DNA of 64,000 nucleotides, from contig NZ_CP041216.1 of NCBI RefSeq assembly GCF_020511155.1, positions 4,260,001 through 4,324,000 of the forward strand. The letters run 5' to 3'. The position numbers were made by a program, and so were the translations under genes. Under the pieces are notes generated by a model. That model saw only the letters and a program-made list of their open reading frames with translations. It searched no databases and was not told the origin of the DNA. Within the stretch, counting starts at the first letter, position 1; each line of letters begins with the position of its first letter. Source of the stretch: Shewanella glacialimarina (GTDB lineage Bacteria > Pseudomonadota > Gammaproteobacteria > Enterobacterales > Shewanellaceae). Shown here piece after piece: positions 55,127 to 64,000 of the stretch.

Positions 55127-55579
55127 ATGGCTTTATCACGTAAAAAATGGAATACCATTATTATCCTCGTCACAGCAATGATGATTGCTGTACTGAGCTT
55201 TATTAATAGTAAAACCGAACAGGTACCAGCTGATGCAATGCCATTGTTTGACAGCACCTTGCCGTTAAAGCAACTGCACATCAATAATCAATGGCTTGCT
55301 GACTCTATAGGTCAATGGCAGTGCTCAGATGACGTCCTTAACTGCTTGCAGTGGACTGAAGCTTGGCAAAACATTGCTATATCTGCATTACAAGTTGAAC
55401 CGATACATACCTCTGAACCTATCAAGGTCACCTTTGCCATTGCCAATATTGACGAGCCCCAAGTGTGGTTGTTATTCACAGAGGAGGGGTTATTGCAATC
55501 ACCCGGATTCAATTGGTATAAAATTCCCCCAAGCTTACGCGCTGATCTATTGCCCATCGTCAACGTACAATCTCGCTGA
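55127..55579 (+). CDS. Hypothetical membrane-anchored protein
   Basis: 150 aa, not recognised. A basic start (MALSRKKW) and one hydrophobic helix (about residues 9-27) suggest an inner-membrane anchor with a periplasmic domain of about 120 residues. That domain is rich in Trp and has two Cys (QCSDDVLNC) that could form a disulfide. It lies 52 nt before mutM in the same direction. Possibly a small protein conserved near mutM in related species. No function is proposed. Confidence 0.75.
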   Translation: MALSRKKWNTIIILVTAMMIAVLSFINSKTEQVPADAMPLFDSTLPLKQLHINNQWLADSIGQWQCSDDVLNCLQWTEAWQNIAISALQVEPIHTSEPIKVTFAIANIDEPQVWLLFTEEGLLQSPGFNWYKIPPSLRADLLPIVNVQSR

Positions 55580-55631
55580 GCATCAAAGTGAATAATTGTA
55601 GATGACCTACCATAAGAGAGATTGCTAAGCC

Positions 55632-56447
55632 ATGCCAGAATTACCAGAAGTAGAGGTTACTCGCCAGGGTGTCAGCCCTTTCCTTGTAGATCAAACTGTT
55701 GACCAGTTGATTGTACGCAATGGCTCATTACGCTGGCCTGTCCCTGATGTTGCGCAAAACATTGTTGGACAAACCATTAACAGCGTTCGTCGCCGCGCTA
55801 AATATTTACTCATAGATACCGATGCTGGCATTACCATTGTACATTTAGGCATGTCTGGCAGTTTACGCATTTTGCCACGTAACACAGCGCCTGAAAAACA
55901 TGACCACATCGATTTAATACTCAATAACGGCCGAATGCTACGCTATAACGACCCTCGCCGCTTTGGTGCTTGGTTATGGTATGAACTACCCGAAGATGCC
56001 CATCCATTATTATCTAAGCTTGGGCCTGAACCACTCAGTGACTCCTTCAATACTATCCAACTGCAAACTGCGTTAGCCGGTAAGAAAAAGGCCATTAAAC
56101 TGTGTTTGATGGACAATCACATTGTCGTCGGGGTCGGTAATATTTATGCCAATGAAGCATTATTTGCTGCGGGTATTCACCCACAAACAGCGGCTGGCAA
56201 CATTGACATTGAACGCTTAACCATCTTAGTTAATGAGGTGAAATTAATTCTAGCTCACGCCATCAAGCAAGGTGGCACGACGCTTAAAGACTTCACTAAT
56301 GCCGATGGTAAACCAGGTTACTTTGCCCAGAAACTGCATGTGTATGGTCGCGGCGGTCAAACCTGCACTGCCTGTGGTAACTTATTGAGTGAGATAAAGT
56401 TAGGCCAACGTACTACGGTTTTTTGTGGAGTATGCCAGCCTCGGTAA
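55632..56447 (+). CDS. mutM: Formamidopyrimidine-DNA glycosylase
   Basis: 271 aa. It removes 8-oxoguanine and ring-opened purines. The N-terminal PELPEVE supplies the catalytic proline (nucleophile after Met removal) and glutamate. HLGMSGSLR, DPRRFGAW and VGNIYANEALF are family motifs. The C-terminal zinc finger CTACG...FCGVC is intact, so this is MutM rather than a zinc-less relative. Confidence 0.98.
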   Translation: MPELPEVEVTRQGVSPFLVDQTVDQLIVRNGSLRWPVPDVAQNIVGQTINSVRRRAKYLLIDTDAGITIVHLGMSGSLRILPRNTAPEKHDHIDLILNNGRMLRYNDPRRFGAWLWYELPEDAHPLLSKLGPEPLSDSFNTIQLQTALAGKKKAIKLCLMDNHIVVGVGNIYANEALFAAGIHPQTAAGNIDIERLTILVNEVKLILAHAIKQGGTTLKDFTNADGKPGYFAQKLHVYGRGGQTCTACGNLLSEIKLGQRTTVFCGVCQPR

Positions 56448-56490
56448 GTTAAACCTTTAGCAACAAGCATTAGCCTCATAAGCTAGAATA

Positions 56491-56516
56491 CAAAAAGGGA
56501 GCCGAAGCTCCCTTTG
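56491..56516. terminator. Bidirectional terminator mutM / Wzi-like gene
   Basis: AAAGGGAGC-CGAA-GCTCCCTTT between convergent genes. On the minus strand the loop is TTCG, the very stable UUCG tetraloop, and T-runs flank the stem on both strands. Confidence 0.92.
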
Positions 56517-56547
56517 TCAAACACGTTACCACTAAACCATTTAGTCT

Positions 56548-58056
56548 TTAAAAACGATATTCATAGCTACCAAATACCGTACCATTGGTTTCATTATCTT
56601 TAATCTCAAACTTCGAGTTAGAAACTGTGCCACCAAAGGTCACCATTCCCAACAATATTGGCATACGGTAAGACACTTCTAACATTAACACGTCTTCTTT
56701 AGGTGGTTGGGGCGCCCATTCATTATTAATATTTTGGCCGTCATTATTTAACTGAGCATAACGTAAAATAGAGGTCAGGCCATGGCTGTCCTTAAACTGG
56801 CCAATTAATCCTAAAGCATACACTTTAGCATCACTGTCATAAGTGCTCCCCAAGGCTCGACCATAATAACGTGAACCAGTTTTATAGGTACTATGTTCGT
56901 AAAAACAATTAAAGGCATTTTGATCTGTACCACACGCTACCATGGTGTCGGTATATTCAAAAAACAATTTGTATTGCTGACTATCAAAAGCAAAACGGGT
57001 ATCAACCCCCATCATCATGGCGCAATCAGCAAGGTTCCAGGGGGCTGAGCCACTTGAATCTTCGCAGGTACGCTCTAAATACAAACCAACGGGTACCGTA
57101 AACCAAGAATCAGAATAACGCGCATCAAAGCCCGCCATCTGATTACCAATTTTTGTATTTAATGATGGGTCACAGGTCGCATCACCGGTCGCACATTCAG
57201 TACCACCACTGATAGCATCAAAGAAGGTCGAAAAACCACACTCTTCACCTTCTCCGCAAAACATGGTTGTCCAAGATACCCCAAGCTCTAATTGTTTTAG
57301 TGGCCTAATGGTGCCACGAAAATTCCACAGCAGTGGATTTGCTACAGCTCGCTCTTCTTCCAAACGGCTAAAACCAGCAGATAATGTCCAGGGGCCTACC
57401 CAGGATAAAAACGGAGTTTCAAATGCAGCTGCATTATTACGACTAAGCATCAATGAAGGTGCTGGACGGGCGTTATTTGACTTAATTAACCCGGAATCAA
57501 AACCTGGACCCCACCACTGACTCAAAGTACCTGCTGTTACAATCCAATTGCCTACAACCACAGAAAGATAAGAGTCATCTAAACGCACCTCTTTATCATC
57601 TAAAGGGTCGTAATGGGCTGATGCGCTCACCTTGTACGCGAATCGCTCCCCCATATATTCATAACTAGCGACTAGATCACCTTTTTCACGATAATCTGAA
57701 CCAAAATGCTGAAAACGAGCAGCATCGCTAGCCGCATTTGCTTTAACTTTAGCATCGCCGCGATTATCTATGGCATTTTGATAATAGAAATTCACCCGAG
57801 AAAAAGCATCTACTAAATCAACTGACATCAGTGATGGTTCAGCTGTAGATAAATCAACACCTATACCTGACCACATTAACGGATAGGTATTAATAGGAAC
57901 CGTGATGATACCGGCATCAGCTAAAGCTTGAATATCAGCCCGTAAATAAATATCAGATGTATCAACCCAAGGCGAAGCTTCAGACTGAGTAATCTGAAAC
58001 ATTGCTAGCACACCCAAAGCAACACTTAACGAAGAAGGCCTAAATCCTTTTAACAT
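56548..58056 (-). CDS. Wzi-like outer-membrane beta-barrel protein
   Basis: 502 aa from MLKGFRPSSLSVALG. The longer in-frame start at 58095 would overlap coaD. A signal peptide (about 1-28) is followed by a small helical region (DIYLRADIQALADAGII) and a long run of amphipathic strands ending in a C-terminal YRF, typical of outer-membrane barrels. The layout fits the capsule-assembly Wzi family. No capsule genes are nearby, so the true partner may be LPS or another exopolysaccharide. Confidence 0.8.
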   Translation of the reverse strand: MLKGFRPSSLSVALGVLAMFQITQSEASPWVDTSDIYLRADIQALADAGIITVPINTYPLMWSGIGVDLSTAEPSLMSVDLVDAFSRVNFYYQNAIDNRGDAKVKANAASDAARFQHFGSDYREKGDLVASYEYMGERFAYKVSASAHYDPLDDKEVRLDDSYLSVVVGNWIVTAGTLSQWWGPGFDSGLIKSNNARPAPSLMLSRNNAAAFETPFLSWVGPWTLSAGFSRLEEERAVANPLLWNFRGTIRPLKQLELGVSWTTMFCGEGEECGFSTFFDAISGGTECATGDATCDPSLNTKIGNQMAGFDARYSDSWFTVPVGLYLERTCEDSSGSAPWNLADCAMMMGVDTRFAFDSQQYKLFFEYTDTMVACGTDQNAFNCFYEHSTYKTGSRYYGRALGSTYDSDAKVYALGLIGQFKDSHGLTSILRYAQLNNDGQNINNEWAPQPPKEDVLMLEVSYRMPILLGMVTFGGTVSNSKFEIKDNETNGTVFGSYEYRF

Positions 58057-58060
58057 AACC

Positions 58061-58567
58061 CTATTTACCTTGTTGCAGCGCATGCATCTGCGCAATTTTC
58101 ATTTTCAGTGCTACTGCCACCTGTGGATGAACAAATTGAGATACATCACCGCCGTGTAAAGCCACTTCTTTTACTAAGGTAGATGATATAAATGAATTTT
58201 CTTCAGCTGGAGTTAAAAAGACCGATTCTAAATCAGGGCTTAAACGACGATTCATGTTAGCCAGTTGGAATTCATATTCAAAATCAGACACCGCACGCAA
58301 ACCACGAACCAATACACTAGCTTTTTGTTCTTTAGCAAAATCAACTAATAACCCTGTAAATCCTACCACCTCAACATTATTTAAATGAGCGGTAACCAAA
58401 TTAACCTGTGCTACACGCTCTTCAAGGGTAAATCTAGGTTGCTTAGAAGGATTAGATGCTATACCAATAATTACGTGTTTAAACAAACGCGCAGCTCGTT
58501 CGATAAGATCGGCATGTCCATTGGTAACAGGATCAAACGTCCCAGGGTAAATTGCTCTTCTGTGCAT
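58061..58567 (-). CDS. coaD: Phosphopantetheine adenylyltransferase
   Basis: 168 aa. It adds AMP to 4-prime-phosphopantetheine in CoA synthesis. The nucleotidyltransferase motif TxGH reads YPGTFDPVTNGHADLI. RGLRAVSDFEYEFQLANMNR and FISSTLVKEVALHGGDVS complete the active site. Four nt before the Wzi-like gene, so the two may be co-transcribed. The link of coaD to LPS genes also occurs in E. coli. Confidence 0.98.
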   Translation of the reverse strand: MHRRAIYPGTFDPVTNGHADLIERAARLFKHVIIGIASNPSKQPRFTLEERVAQVNLVTAHLNNVEVVGFTGLLVDFAKEQKASVLVRGLRAVSDFEYEFQLANMNRRLSPDLESVFLTPAEENSFISSTLVKEVALHGGDVSQFVHPQVAVALKMKIAQMHALQQGK

Positions 58568-58841
58568 AGGTCCTCTGTTATAGGCAATAGCTATATAAAA
58601 ATCGAAAAATACCTGCCCTTTTTATCGGCTCAATATAGCATACATATTGCTATGATTGACTCGTAAGTCGTTTTCAAATAATTCGAAATATGACAAGACC
58701 AGCTCTTTATCACCTTTGATTTAGGTTAATCTGTAAAGCACATACTTAACTTTGCACTATCAATGGAAGTTATCATTTCAATCTTGCTTTTAATGAACTT
58801 TGCTCAAACTACCTAAAAAAGATATAACTCTTAAAACTATT

Positions 58842-59933
58842 TTATGGAATGAGTTTAAGATACTGAGTTGCACTATATTCAATATCAACTTGTTTAAATA
58901 TTTCTGTATCTGCGATGAGAGGATACTCATTCAACGCTTGTTCCATTTTAATTGCTAACGCCTGCGGATCGCGTCTTGGTACTAGAAACTGTGCACAATC
59001 TTGAGTCAAAATCTCATTGGGTCCAAATGGGCAATCAGTGCTTACAACAGGGGTTCCGCATATCAAACTTTCCATAATGACATTGCCAAAACCTTCATAG
59101 TCGGAACTGAGTACTAATAAGCGAGCGTGTTTAATCCAAGAAAATGGGTTGTCTTGAAAACCAGGACAAATAACACGATCAGCGACCCCATATTTAGCAG
59201 CAAGTTTTAATGCCTTTTTAGGGTTATTACACAGCAATACTAAAGGCAGTTTTATCTGCATTTTTGCAAGGGCACTGAACAACACATCATGACGCTTTTG
59301 CTTAGCGACTCGGCCCACATGAATAATATAATCACCCTTCGGAATTTGCACATTGGGTAAGCTCGCACTTTCGCGGATACTTTCAATATCAAAAGGATTA
59401 TAAATAGTCTGCATAGACATAGGTTTGATACGCTTTTGCTTAATGATATCTTGTTCAATACCTTTTGAAACCGTGATTAAACGTTGACCGCTTAATGCTT
59501 TTTTTGCCCGCCACATGCCAAAATAGGCCAACGGGCCAAGTTTCATTTCACGCCTAAGCTCTTCTTCAATCGCATTATGAATAACACAAAAAAGTGGGCT
59601 TACCTTTGCCTGAGTCAACAGTAAGTTGGTTCGGTCTAAATTAGAGAAAAACACATCAAATTGGCCCAAATGGTCCGATAATGTAGCTATCCAATCTTTA
59701 ATGCGTTTAACTGAGCGATGTTGTACAAACAAGCCATCAATATGGCGTTGCCCTTTGGTAAAACAAAAATGTACTGGGATATCTTGAGGCAACGTATAAT
59801 CACAATGTGGACTAAGCACTAATAAATGCGGCTCATGCCCTAGTCGCTTAAACTCTCTTGCCAGGGTTAGGACTATTTTTTCTGCGCCTCCACCAGCCAA
59901 ACTATCAATAGCAAGACCTATGCGCTTAGCCAT
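58842..59933 (-). CDS. GT4-type glycosyltransferase (LPS core)
   Basis: 363 aa from MAKRIGLAIDSL at 59933, which has GAGG upstream. A GTG at 59948 would overlap the preceding gene. GT-B fold retaining glycosyltransferase: the N-terminal GGAEKIVLTLAREFKRLGH is the acceptor side, IIHVGRVAKQKRHDVLFSAL and SSDYEGFGNVIMESLICGTP (E-x7-E type) form the nucleotide-sugar site. It probably adds an LPS core sugar. Sugar and linkage cannot be read from the sequence. Confidence 0.85.
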   Translation of the reverse strand: MAKRIGLAIDSLAGGGAEKIVLTLAREFKRLGHEPHLLVLSPHCDYTLPQDIPVHFCFTKGQRHIDGLFVQHRSVKRIKDWIATLSDHLGQFDVFFSNLDRTNLLLTQAKVSPLFCVIHNAIEEELRREMKLGPLAYFGMWRAKKALSGQRLITVSKGIEQDIIKQKRIKPMSMQTIYNPFDIESIRESASLPNVQIPKGDYIIHVGRVAKQKRHDVLFSALAKMQIKLPLVLLCNNPKKALKLAAKYGVADRVICPGFQDNPFSWIKHARLLVLSSDYEGFGNVIMESLICGTPVVSTDCPFGPNEILTQDCAQFLVPRRDPQALAIKMEQALNEYPLIADTEIFKQVDIEYSATQYLKLIP

Positions 59934-59934
59934 T

Positions 59935-61005
59935 TTAAATAACCTCACCGAGCAAACGGGTGACTTCAGCCATACAAATATCTAAACCTTCGGCATCACT
60001 TTCCAATTGCATCGCATTAATTAATTTTTGCCCATTAAGCGGCGTTAGTAATAATTGCACAGTATTAGTCATATCGACGACATTTGTATCACAACTCAAG
60101 GCTAACTGGTGCTGCGTACAACGTTCAATTCTACTCGGTTGATCTTTAGCTACAGCAACCGCTAACGTTGGCACATTTAGGGCGATTGCTTGTAATAAAG
60201 TATCGCCACCGCTAAGTACTGCAGCTTGGGCATCGCTCAGTAAGCTAATAAAATCCAGACTGGTAAGCTCAGGAATAACAATGATACCTTCCATGTCGGC
60301 TAACTCTTTAGGGTAGTTAGGACCAAAGATCATCAAGCTTGGAATACCCGTTAGCTTAAACAAGTTAGATGCTGTTTGGGCAAAAATATCTGCGGCTAAG
60401 CTATCACCAATTCTATGACCACCAGAACCGGCGCTGTAAAGTAAATATTGGCCTGAGGTAATACCATAATATTGCTGTAACACTTGTAGTCGAAGAGGAT
60501 CCGGCTTTGCAAAAATAGACCCGGTAAAAATAGGAAAAGGGCGCTTAATCAGGTTGAGTTTGAACTTATCAAATCGGGTAATATCACCGATAACAAATTC
60601 AGGCTGAACCACCCAATGACTATCTGTTACTAGCGCACGCTCAATTTTCATTCCTCGAGAACGCTTACGCCTATGCTGGCTAACAAACACCACTTTTGCC
60701 CCACTTTTATGAGCATGTTTCAATTGTGCTTTTCGCCCTGCAGCATCAAAAATAACTAAGTCAGGCTTTAAATTATCCACCAGCAAATTAACTTCTTTAA
60801 CTCGCTTTGTCGGAGTGTCATCGACTAAATGGGTAACATAAGGGCAAGAGCTGGCATAGGGGGCACGACTATTCAGTACAAACTCAATTTGGGCATCTGG
60901 CCAACGGGCAGCAATTTCATCAGCCACAATTTTAGAACGCATATATTCTCCAATTCCTTCTTCTGAAGACACTGGAACAAACAAGATAACATGCGCTTTT
61001 GCCAT
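59935..61005 (-). CDS. Putative GT-B glycosyltransferase
   Basis: 356 aa from MAKAHVILFVPVSSEEG. A start at 61038 gives eleven more residues without support. It has a two-domain layout reminiscent of MurG/GT28 enzymes: IGEYMRSKIVADEIAARWP early, GSGGHRIGDS in the middle, and LLSDAQAAVLSGGDTLLQAI near the donor site. I could not assign a named function. One nt separates its stop from the next glycosyltransferase, so it belongs to the same LPS operon. Confidence 0.7.
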   Translation of the reverse strand: MAKAHVILFVPVSSEEGIGEYMRSKIVADEIAARWPDAQIEFVLNSRAPYASSCPYVTHLVDDTPTKRVKEVNLLVDNLKPDLVIFDAAGRKAQLKHAHKSGAKVVFVSQHRRKRSRGMKIERALVTDSHWVVQPEFVIGDITRFDKFKLNLIKRPFPIFTGSIFAKPDPLRLQVLQQYYGITSGQYLLYSAGSGGHRIGDSLAADIFAQTASNLFKLTGIPSLMIFGPNYPKELADMEGIIVIPELTSLDFISLLSDAQAAVLSGGDTLLQAIALNVPTLAVAVAKDQPSRIERCTQHQLALSCDTNVVDMTNTVQLLLTPLNGQKLINAMQLESDAEGLDICMAEVTRLLGEVI

Positions 61006-61137
61006 TAAATTTTTCCCATTGCTACATAACGTAAGCAATATTAGTTTCCATTATATTTACGACTAGAGACTTATTTATGACGCCAGTATTAATGCGCTTT
61101 ATAAACCACAAGGAGGGTATTTATACCAGTTTTCACC

Positions 61138-62166
61138 TTAGGATGAAATGCAGTCAAAAGCTTGAACAACCATTTCAGTAGTGATCATCGTCATTAACTG
61201 ATCGCCTTTGGCTCTTTTTCCCCAAGGAATGTCGCCCTGTACTTGTATCGCTATAGCTTGTGGATAAACGCTCACGGTATGTTGGCGATAGAAATAGGGC
61301 CCTGTTCTATCAGGGTTAGAATGTGCATATAGACCAATAACAGCAGTATCCTGAGTCACCGCCATATGTAATGGTCCGGTATCGGGGGCAAGCACCAGTT
61401 TAGCCTGTTTTAAGACCGCAAGCAGTTGCGTTAAGGATGTTTTACCGACTTGGTTGTCTAACATATGTTGACTGTGTGATTGAATCGCATCGGCTAAATC
61501 TTTTTCTAGTTTTGTGGGGCCACCGCATAACATCACGCTAAAGCCTTGCGATATCGCATAATCGGCCACGGCAGCGTAGCGATCAGGTAACCAGTTACGT
61601 TCAGCTTTACTCGCTGCCGCGCAAATCACCAATACCTTATCATCACCTATAAGTAGTGAGGCAAAGTCGGTATCAGCTTGTGGGACAGGAATATGCCAAC
61701 GCGGGGTTAAGTCTGTCACACCAATGGCTTTGGCAAACCCCATAAAACCATCTAAAACATGTGGAGTTGCTAGTGGAGCTACCGCATGGTTGGTCACTAG
61801 CCATTGGCCTTCTTTGGCTCTGGCCTTATCAAAACCAACTCGAATACGGGCGTTAATCATCAATGATGCAATTGTGGCTCTTAAAGCCACTTGCATATGT
61901 AAAAGCACATCGAATTTTTGTCCGGCTAATGTTTTACGCAATGCAGCATAACTTCGCCAACCTTGGGACTTATCAAATATGACAAACTTTATCCCAGGGA
62001 GATGCTGTAATAATTGATATTCTACTTTACCTATAATCCAGGTAATACTTAACTCTGGATATTGTCGCTGAATGGCTTGTACCATAGCCACGGCATGACA
62101 CACATCACCAATGGCGGACAGCCTTAAAAGGCATAATGATTTCATCTTGCTAGGGTCAAACTTCAT
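61138..62166 (-). CDS. GT9 family heptosyltransferase-like protein
   Basis: 342 aa. LLRLSAIGDVCHAVAMVQAI matches the start of ADP-heptose:LPS heptosyltransferases (WaaC/WaaF/RfaQ, GT9), where the Asp of IGD is essential. ASKAERNWLPDRYAAVADY and LVLAPDTGPLHMAVTQDTAV are the donor-site motifs. Likely transfers heptose to the Kdo-lipid A inner core. Which heptose it adds is not clear. It is the most upstream of the three minus-strand glycosyltransferase genes. Confidence 0.9.
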   Translation of the reverse strand: MKFDPSKMKSLCLLRLSAIGDVCHAVAMVQAIQRQYPELSITWIIGKVEYQLLQHLPGIKFVIFDKSQGWRSYAALRKTLAGQKFDVLLHMQVALRATIASLMINARIRVGFDKARAKEGQWLVTNHAVAPLATPHVLDGFMGFAKAIGVTDLTPRWHIPVPQADTDFASLLIGDDKVLVICAAASKAERNWLPDRYAAVADYAISQGFSVMLCGGPTKLEKDLADAIQSHSQHMLDNQVGKTSLTQLLAVLKQAKLVLAPDTGPLHMAVTQDTAVIGLYAHSNPDRTGPYFYRQHTVSVYPQAIAIQVQGDIPWGKRAKGDQLMTMITTEMVVQAFDCISS

Positions 62167-62268
62167 GGGCGTCCAATGTAAGATTAAGCAAGCGAAGTTG
62201 CCAGTGAATGCAAGTGAGTGATCTTAAGGTATAATGCCCTTTTGATCTAGCAGGGTTATCAAGTATTC

Positions 62269-63003
62269 ATGCAGCTAAAATCCATACCCGACGGCGTCAT
62301 TGCATGGTGCCCACCATCGGCAGCACAATTAACTGTCGACAGCTTTACCGTTGAGCACTGGCAGGCGAAAGATGCTGTAGTTGGCCAATCCAAAGGACGC
62401 TACACCACCTGGTTTGTACAAACCGGTGCTGAACATCAGCAACAACAGTGGGTATTACGTCATTATTGGCGTGGTGGATTAATGGAGAAATTTAGCCGTG
62501 ATGCTTACTTTTACACAGGATTAACCCGCACACGTGCCTATGCTGAGTTAGCCTTATTAGAGCTGCTTTATCAAGAAGGTTTTGCGGTACCAAATCCCAT
62601 TGCAGCTAAAATTGAACGTTTTGGTCTGTGGTATCGTGCAGATATTATTATTGAACGAGTCGCTGGCGCGAAAGATCTGGTTGCTCACTTAGCTAGCCAG
62701 CCACTTACTGAGGCTCAGTGGCACGCATTGGGCGAAACTATTGCTAAGTTTCATCTGCGTGGGGTTTACCATGCCGATCTTAACGCGAAGAACATTTTAA
62801 TCTCTGGTGATTCATTCTCGTTAATCGATTTTGATCGCGGTGAAATTAAATCACCGCAGAAACAATGGCAACAGGCAAATTTACAACGATTATTGCGCTC
62901 GTTTAACAAAGAGCAAACTAAGCAACCGGCCTTACCATTCACCACAGAAAACTGGCAACAATTAATCCAGGGCTATCAAACGCTAAACCCAATAGGGCTG
63001 TAA
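62269..63003 (+). CDS. kdkA: Kdo kinase KdkA
   Basis: 244 aa kinase that phosphorylates the single Kdo of lipid A-Kdo, as known in Haemophilus and Vibrio. Lipopolysaccharide-kinase fold: VLRHYWRGGLMEKFSRDAYF near the N-terminus, catalytic HADLNAKNI (H168, D170, N175) and metal-binding LIDFDRG (D187). It is transcribed against its neighbours from a TATAAT-containing region (62230-62235). Confidence 0.93.
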   Translation: MQLKSIPDGVIAWCPPSAAQLTVDSFTVEHWQAKDAVVGQSKGRYTTWFVQTGAEHQQQQWVLRHYWRGGLMEKFSRDAYFYTGLTRTRAYAELALLELLYQEGFAVPNPIAAKIERFGLWYRADIIIERVAGAKDLVAHLASQPLTEAQWHALGETIAKFHLRGVYHADLNAKNILISGDSFSLIDFDRGEIKSPQKQWQQANLQRLLRSFNKEQTKQPALPFTTENWQQLIQGYQTLNPIGL

Positions 63004-63047
63004 ATTAAGCGCCAATAAAAGCAGCCTATTGAGCACTTTCGTGTATT

Positions 63048-64000
63048 TTAGTGCGTTAATAACTGCGCGATTAGCGCATATTGCTTTTCAAGTGCGCCTT
63101 TATTTTGCTCAACAACACCACGAGCAGCTAGCACAGCTTGTTGATAATCTTGCTGATGTTCAAAAAAGTGCAGTAGTGTGTCGGCAAGTTCACCAGCATT
63201 GGCTACCACTTTAAGACCTCCAGCTTGCTTCAGCAGCGCAGTAATTTCGGCGAAATCCCAATGATTAGGCCCCAGAGTGACGGGTAAACCCATTGCTGCT
63301 GGCTCAAGTGGGTTGTGACCACCGCTCTTAATTAACGTGCCGCCGACAAAAGCTTGGTCTGCGGCGCCATATAACATGACTAACTCACCCATAGTATCGC
63401 CAAGTAACACTTGAGTGTGTTCAACCACGTTATCATTCATACTACGACGCGCTAATTGCAGACCTGCTTGAGCAATGGTAATAGCTGCTAAATTAAATTG
63501 CTCAGGATGACGCGGCGCCATAATTAATAAAGCCTCAGGATATTTGGCTAACAGTTGTTTATGTGCAGTTAATATCGCGTCAAACTCACCGGGATGAACA
63601 CTGCCCGCGACCCAAATAGGCGCTTGTTGGCGTTGCCATTGCAGCCTTAACGCTTGAGCTTGCTGCAATTTTTGTGGATCAATTGTAAGGTCAAACTTTA
63701 AACTGCCACACACATGCACAACGGCGGGGTCAATGCCTAACGAAGTAAACCGGCTAGCTTCTGCTTGGGTTTGCACCGCAATAGCACTTAATTGTTTTAA
63801 CATAGGCTGAGTTAGCCATGACTTACTTTGGTACTTTTTAGCAGATTTAGCTGATAAACGCGCATTCGCCAGTACTAACTTAACGTGCTGTTTATCTGCA
63901 AAATATAACAGGTTTGGCCACAACTCGGTTTCCATAATGATCAACATTTGGGGTTTTGTCTGGCGTAAAAATCGCTTCACTGCATAAGCAAAATCCAGCG
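63048..64000 (-). CDS. waaA: Kdo transferase WaaA (partial)
   Basis: The frame runs off the window end at 64000, so the N-terminus is missing; about 317 residues are visible. WaaA (GT30) adds Kdo to lipid A precursor. METELWPNL, LANARLSAKSAKKYQSKS, MAPRHPEQF and the donor-site GGHNPLEPAAMGLPVTLGPN are family motifs. The catalytic Glu lies upstream of the window edge. With kdkA next door, a single phosphorylated Kdo is likely, as in Vibrio and Haemophilus. Confidence 0.95.
   Translation of the reverse strand, partial: LDFAYAVKRFLRQTKPQMLIIMETELWPNLLYFADKQHVKLVLANARLSAKSAKKYQSKSWLTQPMLKQLSAIAVQTQAEASRFTSLGIDPAVVHVCGSLKFDLTIDPQKLQQAQALRLQWQRQQAPIWVAGSVHPGEFDAILTAHKQLLAKYPEALLIMAPRHPEQFNLAAITIAQAGLQLARRSMNDNVVEHTQVLLGDTMGELVMLYGAADQAFVGGTLIKSGGHNPLEPAAMGLPVTLGPNHWDFAEITALLKQAGGLKVVANAGELADTLLHFFEHQQDYQQAVLAARGVVEQNKGALEKQYALIAQLLTH

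Overview
The window reads as a chromosomal segment of a Shewanella-like gammaproteobacterium. The clues are the divergent ccm cytochrome c maturation cluster with a monohaem cytochrome c5 (scyA-type) gene inside it, ribosomal operons in the order used by E. coli and its relatives, and a RyhB-type small RNA. Nearly all of it is core genome. I saw no transposase, integrase, phage gene or CRISPR array.

Region 1 (1-8430) holds cytochrome c maturation: ccmF-ccmG-ccmH on the minus strand, ccmI on the plus strand, scyA on the minus strand, and ccmA-ccmB-ccmC-ccmD-ccmE on the plus strand. Region 2 (9066-41509) is one long minus-strand block of translation and transcription genes. In transcription order it contains tRNA-Thr/Tyr/Gly-tuf, secE-nusG, rplKA, rplJL-rpoBC, rpsL-rpsG-fusA-tuf, the S10 operon (rpsJ to rpsQ), the spc operon (rplN to rpmJ) and the alpha operon (rpsM to rplQ). 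Promoter-like sequences with GC-rich discriminators, leader structures and terminators can be read between these units. They include an L4-type attenuator before rpsJ, an attenuator between rplL and rpoB, and an alpha-operon leader with a GTG start for rpsM. The two tuf genes are almost identical, and the identity continues through their terminators.

Region 3 (41736-46051) has coaA facing murB-birA, then a queuosine-precursor transporter gene (yhhQ) whose ribosome binding site lies in a preQ1-I-like riboswitch. The following gap holds a Fur-box promoter and a RyhB-like sRNA. Region 4 (46180-54779) pairs a sensor kinase and an NtrC-type response regulator (minus strand) with a plus-strand operon for tungstate uptake (tupABC) and molybdenum/tungsten cofactor synthesis (mobA and a mobB-moeA fusion). 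A clear sigma-54 promoter precedes tupA, so the two-component pair probably controls the metal operon. Region 5 (55127-64000) contains a small membrane-anchored protein gene, mutM, a Wzi-like outer-membrane protein gene, coaD, and an LPS inner-core group: two GT-B glycosyltransferases, a GT9 heptosyltransferase, kdkA, and waaA cut by the window end.

The best material for a second look lies between genes: the RyhB-type sRNA, the preQ1 riboswitch, the sigma-54 promoter of the tungstate/cofactor operon, the tuf conversion tract, and a set of perfect hairpins lacking U-tracts in intercistronic gaps. I did not find a convincing new multi-gene system.
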